From: Streptomyces sp. CCM_MD2014
GTDB taxonomy: Bacteria; Actinomycetota; Actinomycetes; Streptomycetales; Streptomycetaceae
Direction of reading: 5' to 3'
NCBI RefSeq assembly: GCF_000772045.1
Contig: NZ_CP009754.1
Location: forward strand, 1,612,001 to 1,676,000
DNA: 64,000 nt
Positions 16,663 through 26,340 of this stretch are shown piece by piece; position 1 is the stretch's first letter; each line of letters begins with the position of its first letter. Both the position numbers and the translations under genes were made by a program. The notes under the pieces were generated by a model. It had not been told where the DNA came from. It was given only the letters and a program-made list of their open reading frames with translations, and did not search any database.

Positions 16663-17916
16663 TCAGGCGGGGGCGAGTGGCGCCTCTGCCCGCGCGATCA
16701 GGCGCTCGCTGCGGGCCAGGGCGGCGACGGATGCCGCGCAGGCCAGTCCGGTCGCGGCCAGGGAGCACCAGGTCAGCCAGAGGGCGTCCTCGTGTTCGGC
16801 GAAGTCCCACAGGGCTCCGGTGGTGAGGTTGCCGAGGGTGATGCCGAGGCCCGAGACGGTGTTGTACAGCCCGTAATGGGTCGCCACGAGCCGGTTGCCG
16901 GAGAGCGTGACGACGGTGTCCATTTCGAAGGGGTAGACGACGGCACCGCCGACAGCCAGGAGGACCACGGCCAGGACCAGGGCGGTCAGTACGGCGGCCG
17001 GGGCCTCAGGTGGTGCCAGGGCGAGCGGCACGAAGGCCGCCCCCATGGCGGTCAGTCCGCGGACGAGGGCCTGAGCGGGCGTCCAGCGTCGCTTCGCCCA
17101 GCCGGTAAGCCGCAATTGCCCCACCACGGCGACGGCAGCCGAGACGACGAAGAGTCCGCTGGTCACCCAGGTCCCCTTGTCCCCGAGGACGTCGGCTGCG
17201 GCCAGGGGCAGTGCCAGGTAGACCTGAAATGTGAGGACGTACGAGCCGGTCATCGCGAGGGCGAAGAGCAGGAAGGGCCGGTTGGCCACGACCGTGCGCC
17301 ACTGCGCCAGTACATTGCCCGGCGTCGCGCCGGGTGCCTCGCCACGGCGGGCGGGCAGGGCACGCCATTGCAGGACGGTCAGCAGGGTGAAGATCGCGGC
17401 AGCGACTGTGCAGACGAGCCGGAAGTCGGCAGCCAGCAGGGCCAGGCCCACCAGCGGGCCGAGGACCATTCCGGCCTGGTAGTAGACGTTGAAGGTGGCG
17501 AAGGCGTCCACGCGTCGTTCGCCGGCTTCGGCGGCCAGGTAGGCGCGTACGGCAGGGTTGAACAAGGCGCCCGCGAAGCCGGTGGCCGCTGACGCGGCAA
17601 TCAGGGCCGGGAGGTTGTCGACCCAGCCGAGCAGGCCGAAGCCGACGGTGCGGAGCAGGCAGCCAGCCATGATGGGGGCCTTGTAGCCGTAGCGGTCGGC
17701 GATGGTGCCTCCGATGAGGAACATGCCCTGCTGGGAGAAGTTGCGTACGCCCAGGACGAGTCCGACGGCCCATGCCGCCAGCCCGAGCCCGCCGGCCAGG
17801 TGGGCTGCCAGATAGGGCATGAGCATGTAGAAGGCGAGGTTGATGGCGAACTGGTTGGCCATCAACAGTCGGACCGGGGCTGGGAACGAGTGGGTCTGCT
17901 GCCACAGGTGCTTCAT
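16663..17916 (-). CDS. MFS transporter coupled to cysteine-synthase-like enzyme
   Basis: Protein of 417 residues with 12 hydrophobic segments; ATG 17916 overlaps the upstream stop as ATGA, which fixes the start. The loop [16 protein letters not shown] is the MFS motif A. It resembles MdtH-type exporters. Tight coupling to a PLP enzyme suggests that it exports that enzyme's product or a related amino acid; the substrate cannot be named. Confidence 0.82.
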   Translation of the reverse strand: MKHLWQQTHSFPAPVRLLMANQFAINLAFYMLMPYLAAHLAGGLGLAAWAVGLVLGVRNFSQQGMFLIGGTIADRYGYKAPIMAGCLLRTVGFGLLGWVDNLPALIAASAATGFAGALFNPAVRAYLAAEAGERRVDAFATFNVYYQAGMVLGPLVGLALLAADFRLVCTVAAAIFTLLTVLQWRALPARRGEAPGATPGNVLAQWRTVVANRPFLLFALAMTGSYVLTFQVYLALPLAAADVLGDKGTWVTSGLFVVSAAVAVVGQLRLTGWAKRRWTPAQALVRGLTAMGAAFVPLALAPPEAPAAVLTALVLAVVLLAVGGAVVYPFEMDTVVTLSGNRLVATHYGLYNTVSGLGITLGNLTTGALWDFAEHEDALWLTWCSLAATGLACAASVAALARSERLIARAEAPLAPA

Positions 17917-19064
17917 CGTGCGACTCCTACGGTCTCGTCTCCCGCTCCCTGGGCGTCGGCGGTGGCCAGGGGGTCGATGACGTGGGTGCATCGCGTCCAG
18001 CGGGTCACCACCCGCTCGTCCGGCCGGGCGATCTCCTCCGGATCGTCGGCGGGCGGGGCGTCGAGCAGTCCGTGCTCTTGGCAGTAGGCGTCGTCGAAGA
18101 CCGTGCCGATGTAGCGCTGCGGGCCATCAGGGAAGATGGCGACGATCCGGTTCGCGGCGGGCAGGGTGCGAGCCGCCCATCGGGCGACGAGGGCGACCGC
18201 GCCGACACTCCATCCCCCGGTTGTGTAGTGATCACGGGCCAGCCTGCGTGCCGACCACACCGCTTCCGGTGCGGCGACCCAGTGGACCTCGTCGAACAGG
18301 TGGTAGGCGACGTTGCGTGGGTGGATGCTGCTGCCCAGGCCCCGCATCAGACGGGGTGCGGCGGGCTGGCCGAAGATGGTCGAGCCGCAGGTGTCCACAC
18401 CGATGACCCGCAGGTGGGGGAAGAGCCCACGCAGGACGGAGGCGATCCCGGCGGAGTGGCCGCCCGTGCCGACGGACACGACGAGGGTGTCGATCCGGCC
18501 GAGCTGGTCGACGAGTTCGTGGGCGAGCGGAGCGTAGGCGGTCACGTTATCCGGGTTGTTGTACTGGTCGGGGCACCATGCGCCGGGATGGGCGGTGAGC
18601 AGCTCTTGCACCCGGTGCAGGCGGGCGCGCTGCCAGCCTCCACAGGCGTGCGGGGTGTCGACGCGGTCCACGGTGGCCCCGTACGCCGTGAGGAGTCCTG
18701 TCATCAGGGGTTCCATGCCGGGGTCGGTGACGACGGTGACCGGGTGGCCGTAGGTCGCGCCGGCGAGGGCAAGGCCGAGGCCGAGCGTGCCGGAGGAGGA
18801 CTCGACGATGCGTGCGCCGGGCAGGAGCTGTCCCCGCTCGCGGGCTGCACGGACCATGTGCAGGGCGGTGCGGTCCTTGATGCCGCCCGGGTTGTGGCCC
18901 TCGATCTTGGCCCAGAAGCCGCGCCCCGGGAGAGTGAAGGGGGCTCCGATCCGGAGGACAGGTGTGTTGCCGACCAGTCCGGCGGGAGTGTGCGTCAGTC
19001 GCTCGGTTTCGGGGAGAGGCTTCGCGGGCGCGGCCAGGACAGACGTGCAGGTCAGGTGATTCAT
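17913..19064 (-). CDS. PLP-dependent cysteine-synthase-family enzyme
   Basis: Protein of 383 residues, about 70 longer than classical CysK. GGAGAA precedes ATG 19064. The PLP lysine motif is [24 protein letters not shown] is the substrate loop, and [15 protein letters not shown] binds the cofactor phosphate. The C-terminal extension is acidic then Arg-rich. Fold-type II beta-replacement chemistry is expected; the nucleophile may be sulfide or another amino-acid partner. It is co-transcribed with an exporter, so a secreted amino-acid-derived product is possible. Confidence 0.82.
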   Translation of the reverse strand: MNHLTCTSVLAAPAKPLPETERLTHTPAGLVGNTPVLRIGAPFTLPGRGFWAKIEGHNPGGIKDRTALHMVRAARERGQLLPGARIVESSSGTLGLGLALAGATYGHPVTVVTDPGMEPLMTGLLTAYGATVDRVDTPHACGGWQRARLHRVQELLTAHPGAWCPDQYNNPDNVTAYAPLAHELVDQLGRIDTLVVSVGTGGHSAGIASVLRGLFPHLRVIGVDTCGSTIFGQPAAPRLMRGLGSSIHPRNVAYHLFDEVHWVAAPEAVWSARRLARDHYTTGGWSVGAVALVARWAARTLPAANRIVAIFPDGPQRYIGTVFDDAYCQEHGLLDAPPADDPEEIARPDERVVTRWTRCTHVIDPLATADAQGAGDETVGVAR

Positions 19065-19176
19065 GGCGTGGTTCTCCGGCAGCCGGTGTCTGAACAGCGA
19101 CGGGCCGCGTGTAGAGGGGGCGGAGGTGATCGGTTGCTGAGCCGCGGCCGGATACGGGGCCGCGGTGCTTGGTCGA

Positions 19177-19614
19177 TCAGGTCCGCCACACGCCGAGACG
19201 GGACCGCGTATGTCCGGTGGACGAGCAACCCGGGTCGAGAGCCGATGCCTGCGCGCCGGGCCGTGTGGGCGACGGCTGGGTGCCCTGCTCGACGCGGAGA
19301 ACATGGAGGGCCGGGCCGTCAGCAAGGGGGATGTCGCGGGAGGGCTGCACCGTGGGCTCGTCCAGATCACAGCAGTGCGACTGGTGGTCATGCGGCGGCG
19401 CGCTCTGCAGCGACGCCATCCCGTCGTCGGCCGGTCCCGGCGTATGTCCACAGAAGGCTCCCGCGCTGTGCGCGGCGTCTGCCCGTGCCGTCCCGGCCGT
19501 CACCGGTCCGTGAGCGCAGGCCAGCAGGTGCACCAGCACGGCGAGCAGCACGACCAGCGGCGCCGCGGTGCGCGCCGGGGGCCGAGTGCTCGGTAGTACT
19601 GACCAGGCAGACAT
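19177..19614 (-). CDS. small exported Cys/His-containing protein
   Basis: Protein of 145 residues, not recognised. It has an N-terminal hydrophobic segment ([16 protein letters not shown]) that could be a signal or anchor, then [14 protein letters not shown], a plausible soft-metal site. The ATG has no ribosome site, but TACAGT lies 8 bases upstream, compatible with leaderless transcription. It is divergent from the DUF6153 gene and upstream of the cysteine-synthase-like gene. Real gene probable, function unknown. Confidence 0.5.
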   Translation of the reverse strand: MSAWSVLPSTRPPARTAAPLVVLLAVLVHLLACAHGPVTAGTARADAAHSAGAFCGHTPGPADDGMASLQSAPPHDHQSHCCDLDEPTVQPSRDIPLADGPALHVLRVEQGTQPSPTRPGAQASALDPGCSSTGHTRSRLGVWRT

Positions 19615-19895
19615 CAGGACGGACTGTAATGAATCGCATGCGCAAGGTCATTGTGGGCGGATCTACCGTTCGACGGTTCTGCTGGCGTGCGCCAGGGCCG
19701 GACACGGCTGGGACGTCCGCGAATGCGACGTGCAGCGGCCTTGACTGCCCGTAAATGCCGGTTCCGCTGACCACCGGATCGGGTGAACGTCAGCACCAAC
19801 TGGTCGAGAGACGGGCACGGAGGCGTACGAGTGAGGACGGCCGCCGGTCGCGCCGTCACATCTGCGCTTTCGCGAAGGGCCCGTACGATGGGTGC

Positions 19896-20297
19896 GTGAC
19901 CAGGAGTACTCGATCAAGCAGCCGCCCTGCCGGGCGGCTGTTCGTGCTGCTGGTGATGGCGGTACTGGCCGGAGTGCTGGGCATGCACGGCCTCGCCCCC
20001 GGTGCGACAGTGGCGGTGCAGGCGGCTACCGGCCACGAGATGGTGATGGTCCCTGCGGACGGCGTGCCTCACGCGGGCGGGGGATGCACGCACACGGATG
20101 GCGGTTCGAGTCATCTCGATCATGCCGATGGGACGTGTGCGGCGGCCGGCATCGGTTCGGCGTACACGCCGCCCGCGCTGACCGGCACCCTGCTGAACGC
20201 GCCTGCGACCCCCGCGCCCGCTGCCGCGTTCCCAGGGGCATCGCATGGTGGCCGAGCACCGCCCGACCTGTCGGAACTGCAGCTCCTGCGCATATAG
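19896..20297 (+). CDS. DUF6153 family small exported protein
   Basis: Protein of 133 residues from GTG 19896. It has a short basic N-terminus, a hydrophobic segment (LFVLLVMAVLAGVLGMHGL), a His-containing middle (GGGCTHTDGGSSHLDHADGTC) and the ending PPDLSELQLLRI, which is diagnostic of DUF6153. TACGAT sits 6 bases before the GTG, so the transcript may be leaderless. The family is often found near copper and DUF305 genes in streptomycetes; a metal-related role is inferred, not shown. Confidence 0.72.
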   Translation: MTRSTRSSSRPAGRLFVLLVMAVLAGVLGMHGLAPGATVAVQAATGHEMVMVPADGVPHAGGGCTHTDGGSSHLDHADGTCAAAGIGSAYTPPALTGTLLNAPATPAPAAAFPGASHGGRAPPDLSELQLLRI

Positions 20298-20418
20298 AGC
20301 GGCCCGCTCGGCTCCCGTGCGCCCGGCCCTGCCGGTGACGGGTGCCGTGCTTCCGCACGCTCTACATCCGTTCCCACCGCGTGCCGCGAAACGGCGCGCG
20401 TCAAGGAGTTGCACCACC

Positions 20419-21054
20419 ATGATCCGCAAGCGTTCCCTCATGCGCCGTACTGCCGCCGTAGCCGCCGCAGGCGCGGCAGCACTGGTCCTGGCCGCCTGTG
20501 GCGGCAACGGTGACGATGACGGCTCGGCTGGACACGGCGGCCACGCCGCCACCGCTTCCTCGTCCGCCCCGGCGTCGGCGTCGCAGGGGCAGCACAACGC
20601 TGCCGATGTGGCCTTCGCGAAGGGGATGATCCCCCACCACCGCCAGGCCGTCGAGATGGCCGACCTGGCGCCCGACCGTGCGCAGTCGGCCGAGGTGAAA
20701 AAGCTCGCCGCCGACATCAAGAAGGCCCAGGACCCGGAGATCAAGACGCTCTCCGGGTGGCTGACGTCGTGGGGCGAGGACGTGCCCGCCGAGGGTGCCA
20801 TGGACCACTCCATGCACGACATGGGCGGCATGATGACGGCCGAGGAGATGACCGAGCTCGAGAACGCCTCGGGCAAGGCGTTCGACACCGCCTTCATGGA
20901 AATGATGATCAAGCACCACGAAGGCGCGGTCGACATGGCGAAGACCGAGCAGGCCGACGGCGCCTACGGACCGGCCAAGAAGATGGCCGGAGAGATCATC
21001 GACTCGCAGAGCGCGGAGATCGAGCAGATGAACCAACTGCTCGGCAAGGGCTGA
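20419..21054 (+). CDS. DUF305 lipoprotein
   Basis: Protein of 211 residues; AAGGAG precedes ATG 20419. The lipobox LAAC puts the acylated Cys at residue 27. Two DUF305 half-repeats carry the paired-His motifs GMIPHHRQAVEMA and MMIKHHEGAVDMA, with a Met/His-rich link (MDHSMHDMGGMM). DUF305 is ferritin-like and strongly linked to copper-handling loci. A strong terminator follows directly. Confidence 0.85.
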   Translation: MIRKRSLMRRTAAVAAAGAAALVLAACGGNGDDDGSAGHGGHAATASSSAPASASQGQHNAADVAFAKGMIPHHRQAVEMADLAPDRAQSAEVKKLAADIKKAQDPEIKTLSGWLTSWGEDVPAEGAMDHSMHDMGGMMTAEEMTELENASGKAFDTAFMEMMIKHHEGAVDMAKTEQADGAYGPAKKMAGEIIDSQSAEIEQMNQLLGKG

Positions 21055-21064
21055 TCACAGCACG

Positions 21065-21103
21065 CCGGGGCGGGTGGACACCGAAGGCGTCCACCCGCCC
21101 CGG
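21065..21103 (+). terminator. hairpin terminator
   Basis: Perfect 15-bp stem, CCGGGGCGGGTGGAC paired with GTCCACCCGCCCCGG around a 9-base loop, 10 bases after the DUF305 stop. Confidence 0.8.
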
Positions 21104-21147
21104 TCTCCCTCCCCTCGTCTCCCTTCTCGCTGCCTGGACCTCACACC

Positions 21148-22050
21148 ATGACTCGCATACCGCTGCCCCGTCCGCGTGCCCTGTTCCTGCTCGCGGCCGC
21201 CGGCCTGCTCCTCGCCTCGTGTTCCGCCACCGACACCACCACCGAATCCGGCAAGGAAGGGGCGCTTCCCGATCCGGGCACCGGACACCTGCACGGCCTG
21301 GGCGTCGACCCGGCCGACGGCACGGTCTATGCCGCCGGCCACCACGGCGTTTTTCGCCTGGAGGACGGGAGCGCGATCCGGGTCGCCGACCGCTACCAGG
21401 ACACCATGGGTTTCACCGTGACCGGCCCGTCCACGTTCTTGGCCAGCGGTCATCCCGGCCCTGCGGATACCGGCACTCGACCAGCTCACCTGGGCCTGAT
21501 CCGGAGCACGGACGCTGGCCGCACCTGGCAGGCTCTCTCCGCCGAAGGTGAGGCCGACTTCCACGCCTTGGAGGAGGCCGGTGATTCGCTGTACGGGTTC
21601 GACAGCCAGAGCAAAAGGGTGTGGGCCAGTACCGACGGGGGCCGCTCCTGGGACAAGGGCGCGAAGGTATCGGCGCTCGACCTCGCTTCCCATCCGAGCA
21701 GCGCGGCCACCGTGTGGGCGGCCACCGGCACGGGGCTGTCCCGCAGTGACGACGGTGCACGGACCTTCCACCCCGTCCCCTCGACGCCCGACCTGGTCGC
21801 GGTGGAGGAACCGGATCCGGGCAAGCTGCTGGCGCTCACGGCCGACGGCCGGGTCGTCGCCAGCCTCGATGGGCGGACATGGGCGGAGCAGGGCCGCTTG
21901 CCCGCGGGCGGAGAGGGCAGGGTGCTGACCGCGGTGACCACGCAGCACCTTCTGGCAGCAGACAGCGCGGACGCCGTCTACGAGTCGGTCGATAGCGGGC
22001 GAACCTGGATGTCCCTGCATCGCCCGGCAACGGATGCCGATCGCACCTAG
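21148..22050 (+). CDS. F510_1955-type lipoprotein with BNR/sialidase-like repeats
   Basis: Protein of 300 residues. The lipobox LLASC places the lipid Cys at residue 25. GTGHLHGLGVDPADGTVYAA near the N-terminus and repeated Asp-box-like motifs (STDAGRTWQAL, STDGGRSWDKG, SDDGARTFHPV, SVDSGRTW) indicate a six-bladed propeller. The family carries a glycosyl-hydrolase label from BNR repeats, but no catalytic residues can be claimed. It follows DUF305 across a terminator, so separate transcription is likely. Extracytoplasmic; function unknown. Confidence 0.78.
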   Translation: MTRIPLPRPRALFLLAAAGLLLASCSATDTTTESGKEGALPDPGTGHLHGLGVDPADGTVYAAGHHGVFRLEDGSAIRVADRYQDTMGFTVTGPSTFLASGHPGPADTGTRPAHLGLIRSTDAGRTWQALSAEGEADFHALEEAGDSLYGFDSQSKRVWASTDGGRSWDKGAKVSALDLASHPSSAATVWAATGTGLSRSDDGARTFHPVPSTPDLVAVEEPDPGKLLALTADGRVVASLDGRTWAEQGRLPAGGEGRVLTAVTTQHLLAADSADAVYESVDSGRTWMSLHRPATDADRT

Positions 22051-22179
22051 CGGAGTCACCATTCGGGGAGCCATCGGTGCGATTCCGGCCCACCCCGCCC
22101 AGGTTCGGCCGGGCAGGTCCGGCGTATGTCGTTGACGATGGTGGTCGCCGTGCTGGACCGGCCCGTGCCAGGGCAGCGT

Positions 22180-22356
22180 TTAGGGGCGGCCGCTTCGGGC
22201 GTGATGGCGGGCACATGCGTCCGCGCAGGACGGACGGCCGAGACTCTGGTGGGAGAGATGGGACGCGAGGGCCTGAAGCAGCGCGACGACCGTCATCTTG
22301 ACGACGGGGTGTCCAGCTGCCCGGCGCATCGTGACGGTCCACGACGGTGTGGCCAT
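22180..22356 (-). CDS. possible 58-residue protein with good ribosome site
   Basis: Starts at ATG 22356 with AGGAGGG 9 bases upstream, which is better than many genes here. The product begins MATPSWTVTMRRAAGHPVVK and has one hydrophobic stretch (MTVVALLQALASHL). I do not recognise it. It is followed by no clear terminator. It could be a small membrane peptide or chance. Confidence 0.3.
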   Translation of the reverse strand: MATPSWTVTMRRAAGHPVVKMTVVALLQALASHLSHQSLGRPSCADACARHHARSGRP

Positions 22357-22407
22357 GGGTGAAGTCCCTCCTGGGATTGCTTGCCGGTCATGGGTGTGGT
22401 GACAGGC

Positions 22408-22455
22408 GCCGGCGGTCCGCCAGTTCCGGGAACAGGGATCTGACGGACCGCCGGC
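22408..22455 (-). terminator. hairpin after MFS gene
   Basis: GCCGGCGGTCCG and CGGACCGCCGGC form a perfect 12-bp stem with a 24-base loop just beyond the stop of the minus-strand exporter. Confidence 0.6.
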
Positions 22456-22492
22456 CGCGACATCGCTCCTTGGCGGCTTCACAGTCCACGGC

Positions 22493-23932
22493 TCACACCT
22501 CTGCCTTCTCACCCAGCGCGCTGGGCTGCTCCGCACTGGCGGCGGCCACGTCCTTCTCGGTGCGCATCACGAGGAGCGTGATGAGACCGCCGACGGCGGC
22601 GATGGCGGCGGCCGCGGTGAACGCCGCGCTGAAGCCGTCGGTCAGGGCAGGCAGGTCACCGAGTCGGCCTGCGCCCTGGGATGTGGCCAGGGCGGTGAGA
22701 GCGGCCAGGCCGAGGGCCGAACCGATCTGGTAGGTGGTGTTGACGATGCCGGAGGCCAGGCCCGCCTGCTCGGCCGGGGCGCCGGACATGGCCGCCATCA
22801 TCGCCGGGATGTACGCCAGCGACATGCCGAGGGCGGCCACCAGCGAGGCGGGCAGGACGTCGACGACGAAGGAGCCGCTCGGCTCGACGGCCGACAGCCA
22901 CAGCAGGCCGGCCGCGAGGACGAGCAGGCCGCCGCCGATCAGCGGCTTGGCACCGAGGCGGGCCAGCAGCCGCGCGGTGATGGCGGTCATGAAGACCATG
23001 AGGAGCACGGTCATCGGCAGCAGCGCCGCGCCGGAGGCGAAAGCACCGTAGCCGAGGACCTGCTGCAGGTAGAGGTTGAGGAAGTACCACATGGGAATCC
23101 ACGCGGCGCCCAGCAGTGCCATGGCCAGGTTGGCCGAGCCGAGCCTCGGCACGCGCCAGATACCCAGCGGCATCAGAGGTCGGCGCATCGTCTTCTGCAG
23201 TACGAAGAAGAGCGCCAGCAGAGCGGCGGCGCCGACGAGTTCGAGCACGGTCTGGGTGGCTCCCCAGCCGATCTCCGGTGCGCGGACCACGGCGAAGACT
23301 GCGAGGGCGAGGCCGGCCGTGACGGCGGCGGCACCGAGCACGTCGATCGCTCCGCGGCGGGGGGCCACGGCAGGGAGCAGCTTGGTCGCGGCCAGCGTGG
23401 CGGCGCCGATGGGGATGTAGATGATGAACACCCAGGGCCAGCTGAGCCATTCGGTGAAGACCCCGCCGAGGAAGACGCCCGCGGTGCCACCGGCCGGGGC
23501 CGCCGCACCGTAGAGGGCCATGGCCTTGCCGAGCTCCTTCGGGTCGTGGGCGAACAGCGTCATCAGCAGGGTCATCGCGGCGGGGGCGATCAGCGCGCCG
23601 CCGACGCCCTGGACGGCTCGGCCGGCGACTTCCACCCACGCGGTCTGAGCGGCTGCGGCGACGATCGATCCGCCGATGAGCACGGTCCAGCCGACGGTGA
23701 ACACCCGGCGTGCGCCGAGCAGGTCGGACAGGCGGCCGCCGAGGAGCAGGAGACCGCCGAAGGCGATGACGTAGGCGTTGAACACCCATTGCAGGTCGCC
23801 CTGAGAGAAGCCGAGGTCCTTCTGCATCTCGGGGAGTGCGACCCCGATGATCGAGGTGTCCATGATCACCATGAACTGGGCGGTGGCGAGCACGGCGAGC
23901 GCCCACCAGCGCTTGGGACTGACAGTTGGCAT
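22493..23932 (-). CDS. 14-helix MFS exporter (DHA2) under CsoR-type operators
   Basis: Protein of 479 residues; GGGGAAGG precedes the ATG. FMVIMDTSIIGVALPEM in helix 1 and the helix-5 region GGTAGVFLGGVFTEWLSWPWVF mark the EmrB/QacA class. It likely effluxes a hydrophobic compound. Two CsoR-type palindromes lie 30 and 64 bases upstream, so copper (or the metal sensed by the CsoR at 30434) rather than a TetR/MarR drug sensor is the probable signal, which is unusual for this class. Confidence 0.87.
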   Translation of the reverse strand: MPTVSPKRWWALAVLATAQFMVIMDTSIIGVALPEMQKDLGFSQGDLQWVFNAYVIAFGGLLLLGGRLSDLLGARRVFTVGWTVLIGGSIVAAAAQTAWVEVAGRAVQGVGGALIAPAAMTLLMTLFAHDPKELGKAMALYGAAAPAGGTAGVFLGGVFTEWLSWPWVFIIYIPIGAATLAATKLLPAVAPRRGAIDVLGAAAVTAGLALAVFAVVRAPEIGWGATQTVLELVGAAALLALFFVLQKTMRRPLMPLGIWRVPRLGSANLAMALLGAAWIPMWYFLNLYLQQVLGYGAFASGAALLPMTVLLMVFMTAITARLLARLGAKPLIGGGLLVLAAGLLWLSAVEPSGSFVVDVLPASLVAALGMSLAYIPAMMAAMSGAPAEQAGLASGIVNTTYQIGSALGLAALTALATSQGAGRLGDLPALTDGFSAAFTAAAAIAAVGGLITLLVMRTEKDVAAASAEQPSALGEKAEV

Positions 23933-23961
23933 TGCCTTCCCCTCTTCAGATACGGAGCTTC

Positions 23962-23978
23962 ATACCCCCTGGGGGTAC
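23962..23978. promoter_or_regulatory. CsoR-type operator
   Basis: ATACCCC-CTG-GGGGTAC: one mismatch to the palindrome, 30 bases before the MFS start. Confidence 0.75.
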
Positions 23979-23995
23979 CTGGCAGGGAACATAAC

Positions 23996-24012
23996 ATACC
24001 CCCTAGGGGTAT
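23996..24012. promoter_or_regulatory. CsoR-type operator
   Basis: ATACCCC-CTA-GGGGTAT: a perfect palindrome, extended to 19 bp by flanking C and G; centre 34 bases (about three helical turns) from its partner site. Confidence 0.8.
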
Positions 24013-24225
24013 GTAAGAAGTCTGCGTAACCCTGTGGAGGCAGTCGTGGCGACAGCCCCCGCCCCGCTGCTCATTGAGGAGGGCTCAGCCTGCAGGCGCG
24101 GTACCCGAGGGCGGCCGCAGCCCGCCCAGCCCTGCGTAGCCGGAAGGAGGTAACCGGATGAGCGGGGCCGTCCCGAGAGCCCTGCCGCTTCGCGGCCCAT
24201 GCCGACGACCCTCGGCCCGCGCGGG

Positions 24226-24716
24226 TTAGGTCGCTCGGATACCTCCAGGAGCTGCTCCTGGCGAGCCCTGTCCACGGCAGATCACGAAGCGCCGGACCCA
24301 CGAGGCTGCCGTGTACAGGGTCAGCCGGGTGGTGAAGAAGTCGAGGACCCGATCACGGGAGCCAGTACCGGCAGAATGGGGCCAAGCCGCGTGGACGCCG
24401 TACACCGTGATGGTGCCGCCCAGTCCCATGTCGCACAGCGCAGCTCGAGATGATCCAGCCGGGCGCCGACATCGTCGGTGTGCTGGGTCCAGGTGTGACG
24501 GGCGGAGTCGGTACACGTCGAGCAGCCGTGATCGCGGACGTCCGGCAGGATGACGGAGGAGCCGTCTGCGAGTAGGCGGGCGAGCGGCAGCAGGCTGCAG
24601 CGGTCCGGGTCGCCGCAGTGCAGCAGGACCAGCCCCCTTTCCTTGCCCCCGTGTCGTGGTGTGCAGTCGGCAGTCGTCACTGCACGCGTTCGGACACACC
24701 GGCCAAGCCCGCGCAC
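24226..24716 (-). pseudogene. alpha/beta-hydrolase remnant, frameshifted
   Basis: One frame encodes GLVLLHCGDPDRCSLLPLARLLADG and DVGARLDHL, the start of an alpha/beta hydrolase with an oxyanion-hole-like HCG. Near 24438-24448 homology shifts to the next frame, AALCDMGLGGTITVYG, the expected nucleophile-elbow region, but the elbow Ser is not present. After about 24380 the sequence decays. A frameshifted, eroding remnant between two copper-operator MFS genes. Confidence 0.6.
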
Positions 24717-24767
24717 CGAGCCTTTCTGATCACTTCAGAGCGACTCCGGCGCGCGGGCAGTGTTCGG

Positions 24768-26216
24768 TCAGTTTCCTTGCGCGGTGCTCGTGCCTGCCGG
24801 CTCAGACGTGTCCTGTTCTGTGGCCGGGCGGGCGCTGAGGGTGGTGAGGGCGAGGAGGCCGGCGGCGAGGAGGACGCCCGCGGCGACGGTCAGGGCCGTG
24901 CCGTATCCGGCGACCAGTGCCTCGCCGGTGCCCAGCGCGGCCTTCTCCGGCCGCGCGGTGACGGTGGCGGCGACCCCGGCGAGCACGGCCAGGCCGAGGG
25001 CGACACCGATCTGCTGGGCGGAGTTGAGCAGGGCCGAGGCGATCCCGGCCTTGTCCGCGTCGACGCGGTAGACCGCGGCCTGGGTCAGGGCGAGCACGCC
25101 GAGACCGAAACCGAGCGCGAGGACGAACATCGCCGGCGCCAGGTGCAGCCAGTAGTCCGTGTCGACGGTGATCGTGGAGAACCAGAACGCGGCCAGCGCG
25201 CTCAGCAGCGCCCCGAGCGCGGCGACGGAGCGGGGGGCGGTCTTCAGCAGGAGCTTCGGGGCGGCTCCGGCTCCGAGCACGAGCCCGGCGGCGAACGGCA
25301 GCCACGCCGCCCCGGTGCGAAGGGGGCTGAACTGCTGCACCTGCTGGAGGTAGAGGGTGACGACGTAGAACGTGCCCATCGGGCCGATGGCCAGCAGCAG
25401 CATGGTCAGGTAGGCGCCGGAGCGGTTGCGGTCCCTGAACAGGCTCAGCGGCACCAGAGGGCTGCCGCTGCGGGCCTGGGTGAGGACGAACGCGACGAGC
25501 AGCACGGCGGCCGCCGCCAGGAGGACCAGCGCGACCGGGTCGGTGAAGCCGTCCTCGCCGAACCTCGTGATCGCGTAGACGAGCGCGACCATTCCGCCGG
25601 TGCCCAGCACCGCACCCACCGCGCCGACCCGGCCGGAGTGACGCCCGGCAGCGAGCAGAGTGCGGCTGCCGAGAAGAACAAGCAGGCCGAACGGGATGTT
25701 GATGAAGAACACCCACCGCCAGTCGAGGAGGTCGGTCAGCACACCGCCGAGGAGCAGTCCGACCACGATCCCGAGCGCGGACATCGCCCCGTAGAGGGAC
25801 AGCGCCAGGTCACGCAGCTTGCGGTCGGGGAACGTGGTCGCGATCAGCGCCAGCGCGTTCGGGGCGGTCAGCGCCGCTCCGACGCCCTGCACGGCACGGG
25901 CGACGATCAGCATGGTGACGTTCTGCCCCAGCCCGCCCGCCAGGGACGCGATCACGAAGACCGCGATCCCGAGCTGCAGGGTGCGGCGGCGCCCCCACAG
26001 ATCGCCGATCCGGCCACCGAGCAGGAGCAGCGCTCCGAACGCGAGGATGTAGGCGTTGACCACCCAGGGCAGGTGCTCCGCCGTCACGCCGAACTCACGC
26101 TGGATGCTCGGCAGCGCGATGTTCACGATCGAATCGTCGAGCACCAGCATCAGCTGGGCGGTCGCGATGACCAGCAGCGGAATCATCCCGGCCCGCTGCC
26201 TCGTCGTCGTTGTCAC
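24768..26216 (-). CDS. 14-helix MFS exporter (DHA2) under CsoR-type operators
   Basis: Protein of 482 residues from GTG 26216, with AAGGAG 7 bases upstream; an in-frame ATG at 26243 lacks a ribosome site. LMLVLDDSIVNIALPSI in helix 1 and GLLLGGVLTDLLDWRWVFF in helix 5 mark the EmrB/QacA class. It is related to, but clearly different from, the exporter at 22493. Two palindromes of the CsoR type lie about 85-125 bases upstream. Substrate unknown. Confidence 0.87.
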   Translation of the reverse strand: MTTTTRQRAGMIPLLVIATAQLMLVLDDSIVNIALPSIQREFGVTAEHLPWVVNAYILAFGALLLLGGRIGDLWGRRRTLQLGIAVFVIASLAGGLGQNVTMLIVARAVQGVGAALTAPNALALIATTFPDRKLRDLALSLYGAMSALGIVVGLLLGGVLTDLLDWRWVFFINIPFGLLVLLGSRTLLAAGRHSGRVGAVGAVLGTGGMVALVYAITRFGEDGFTDPVALVLLAAAAVLLVAFVLTQARSGSPLVPLSLFRDRNRSGAYLTMLLLAIGPMGTFYVVTLYLQQVQQFSPLRTGAAWLPFAAGLVLGAGAAPKLLLKTAPRSVAALGALLSALAAFWFSTITVDTDYWLHLAPAMFVLALGFGLGVLALTQAAVYRVDADKAGIASALLNSAQQIGVALGLAVLAGVAATVTARPEKAALGTGEALVAGYGTALTVAAGVLLAAGLLALTTLSARPATEQDTSEPAGTSTAQGN

Positions 26217-26300
26217 GTCGTCTCCTTCATTCGGTGCCCGCAAGTCTTCGGCTCCGGGTCAGCTTCACGAGGCCGAAACCACCGTCGACCTCGACCTCAG

Positions 26301-26317
26301 ATACCCCCCTCGGGTAT
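26301..26317. promoter_or_regulatory. CsoR-type operator, one mismatch
   Basis: ATACCCC-CCT-CGGGTAT upstream of the MFS gene starting at 26216. Confidence 0.7.
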
Positions 26318-26323
26318 AAGAAC

Positions 26324-26340
26324 ATACCGGAGGGGGGTAT
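26324..26340. promoter_or_regulatory. CsoR-type operator, weaker left arm
   Basis: ATACCGG-AGG-GGGGTAT, 7 bases from the previous site; the pair is spaced much closer than the 23962/23996 pair. Confidence 0.6.

Noticed and set aside
20101..20112. GGCGGTTCGAGT, like a tRNA T-arm, considered as the missing 3' half of the tRNA-Arg
   Set aside because: It lies inside the DUF6153 coding sequence, lacks paired stems and an acceptor end, and does not join the fragment at 1971.
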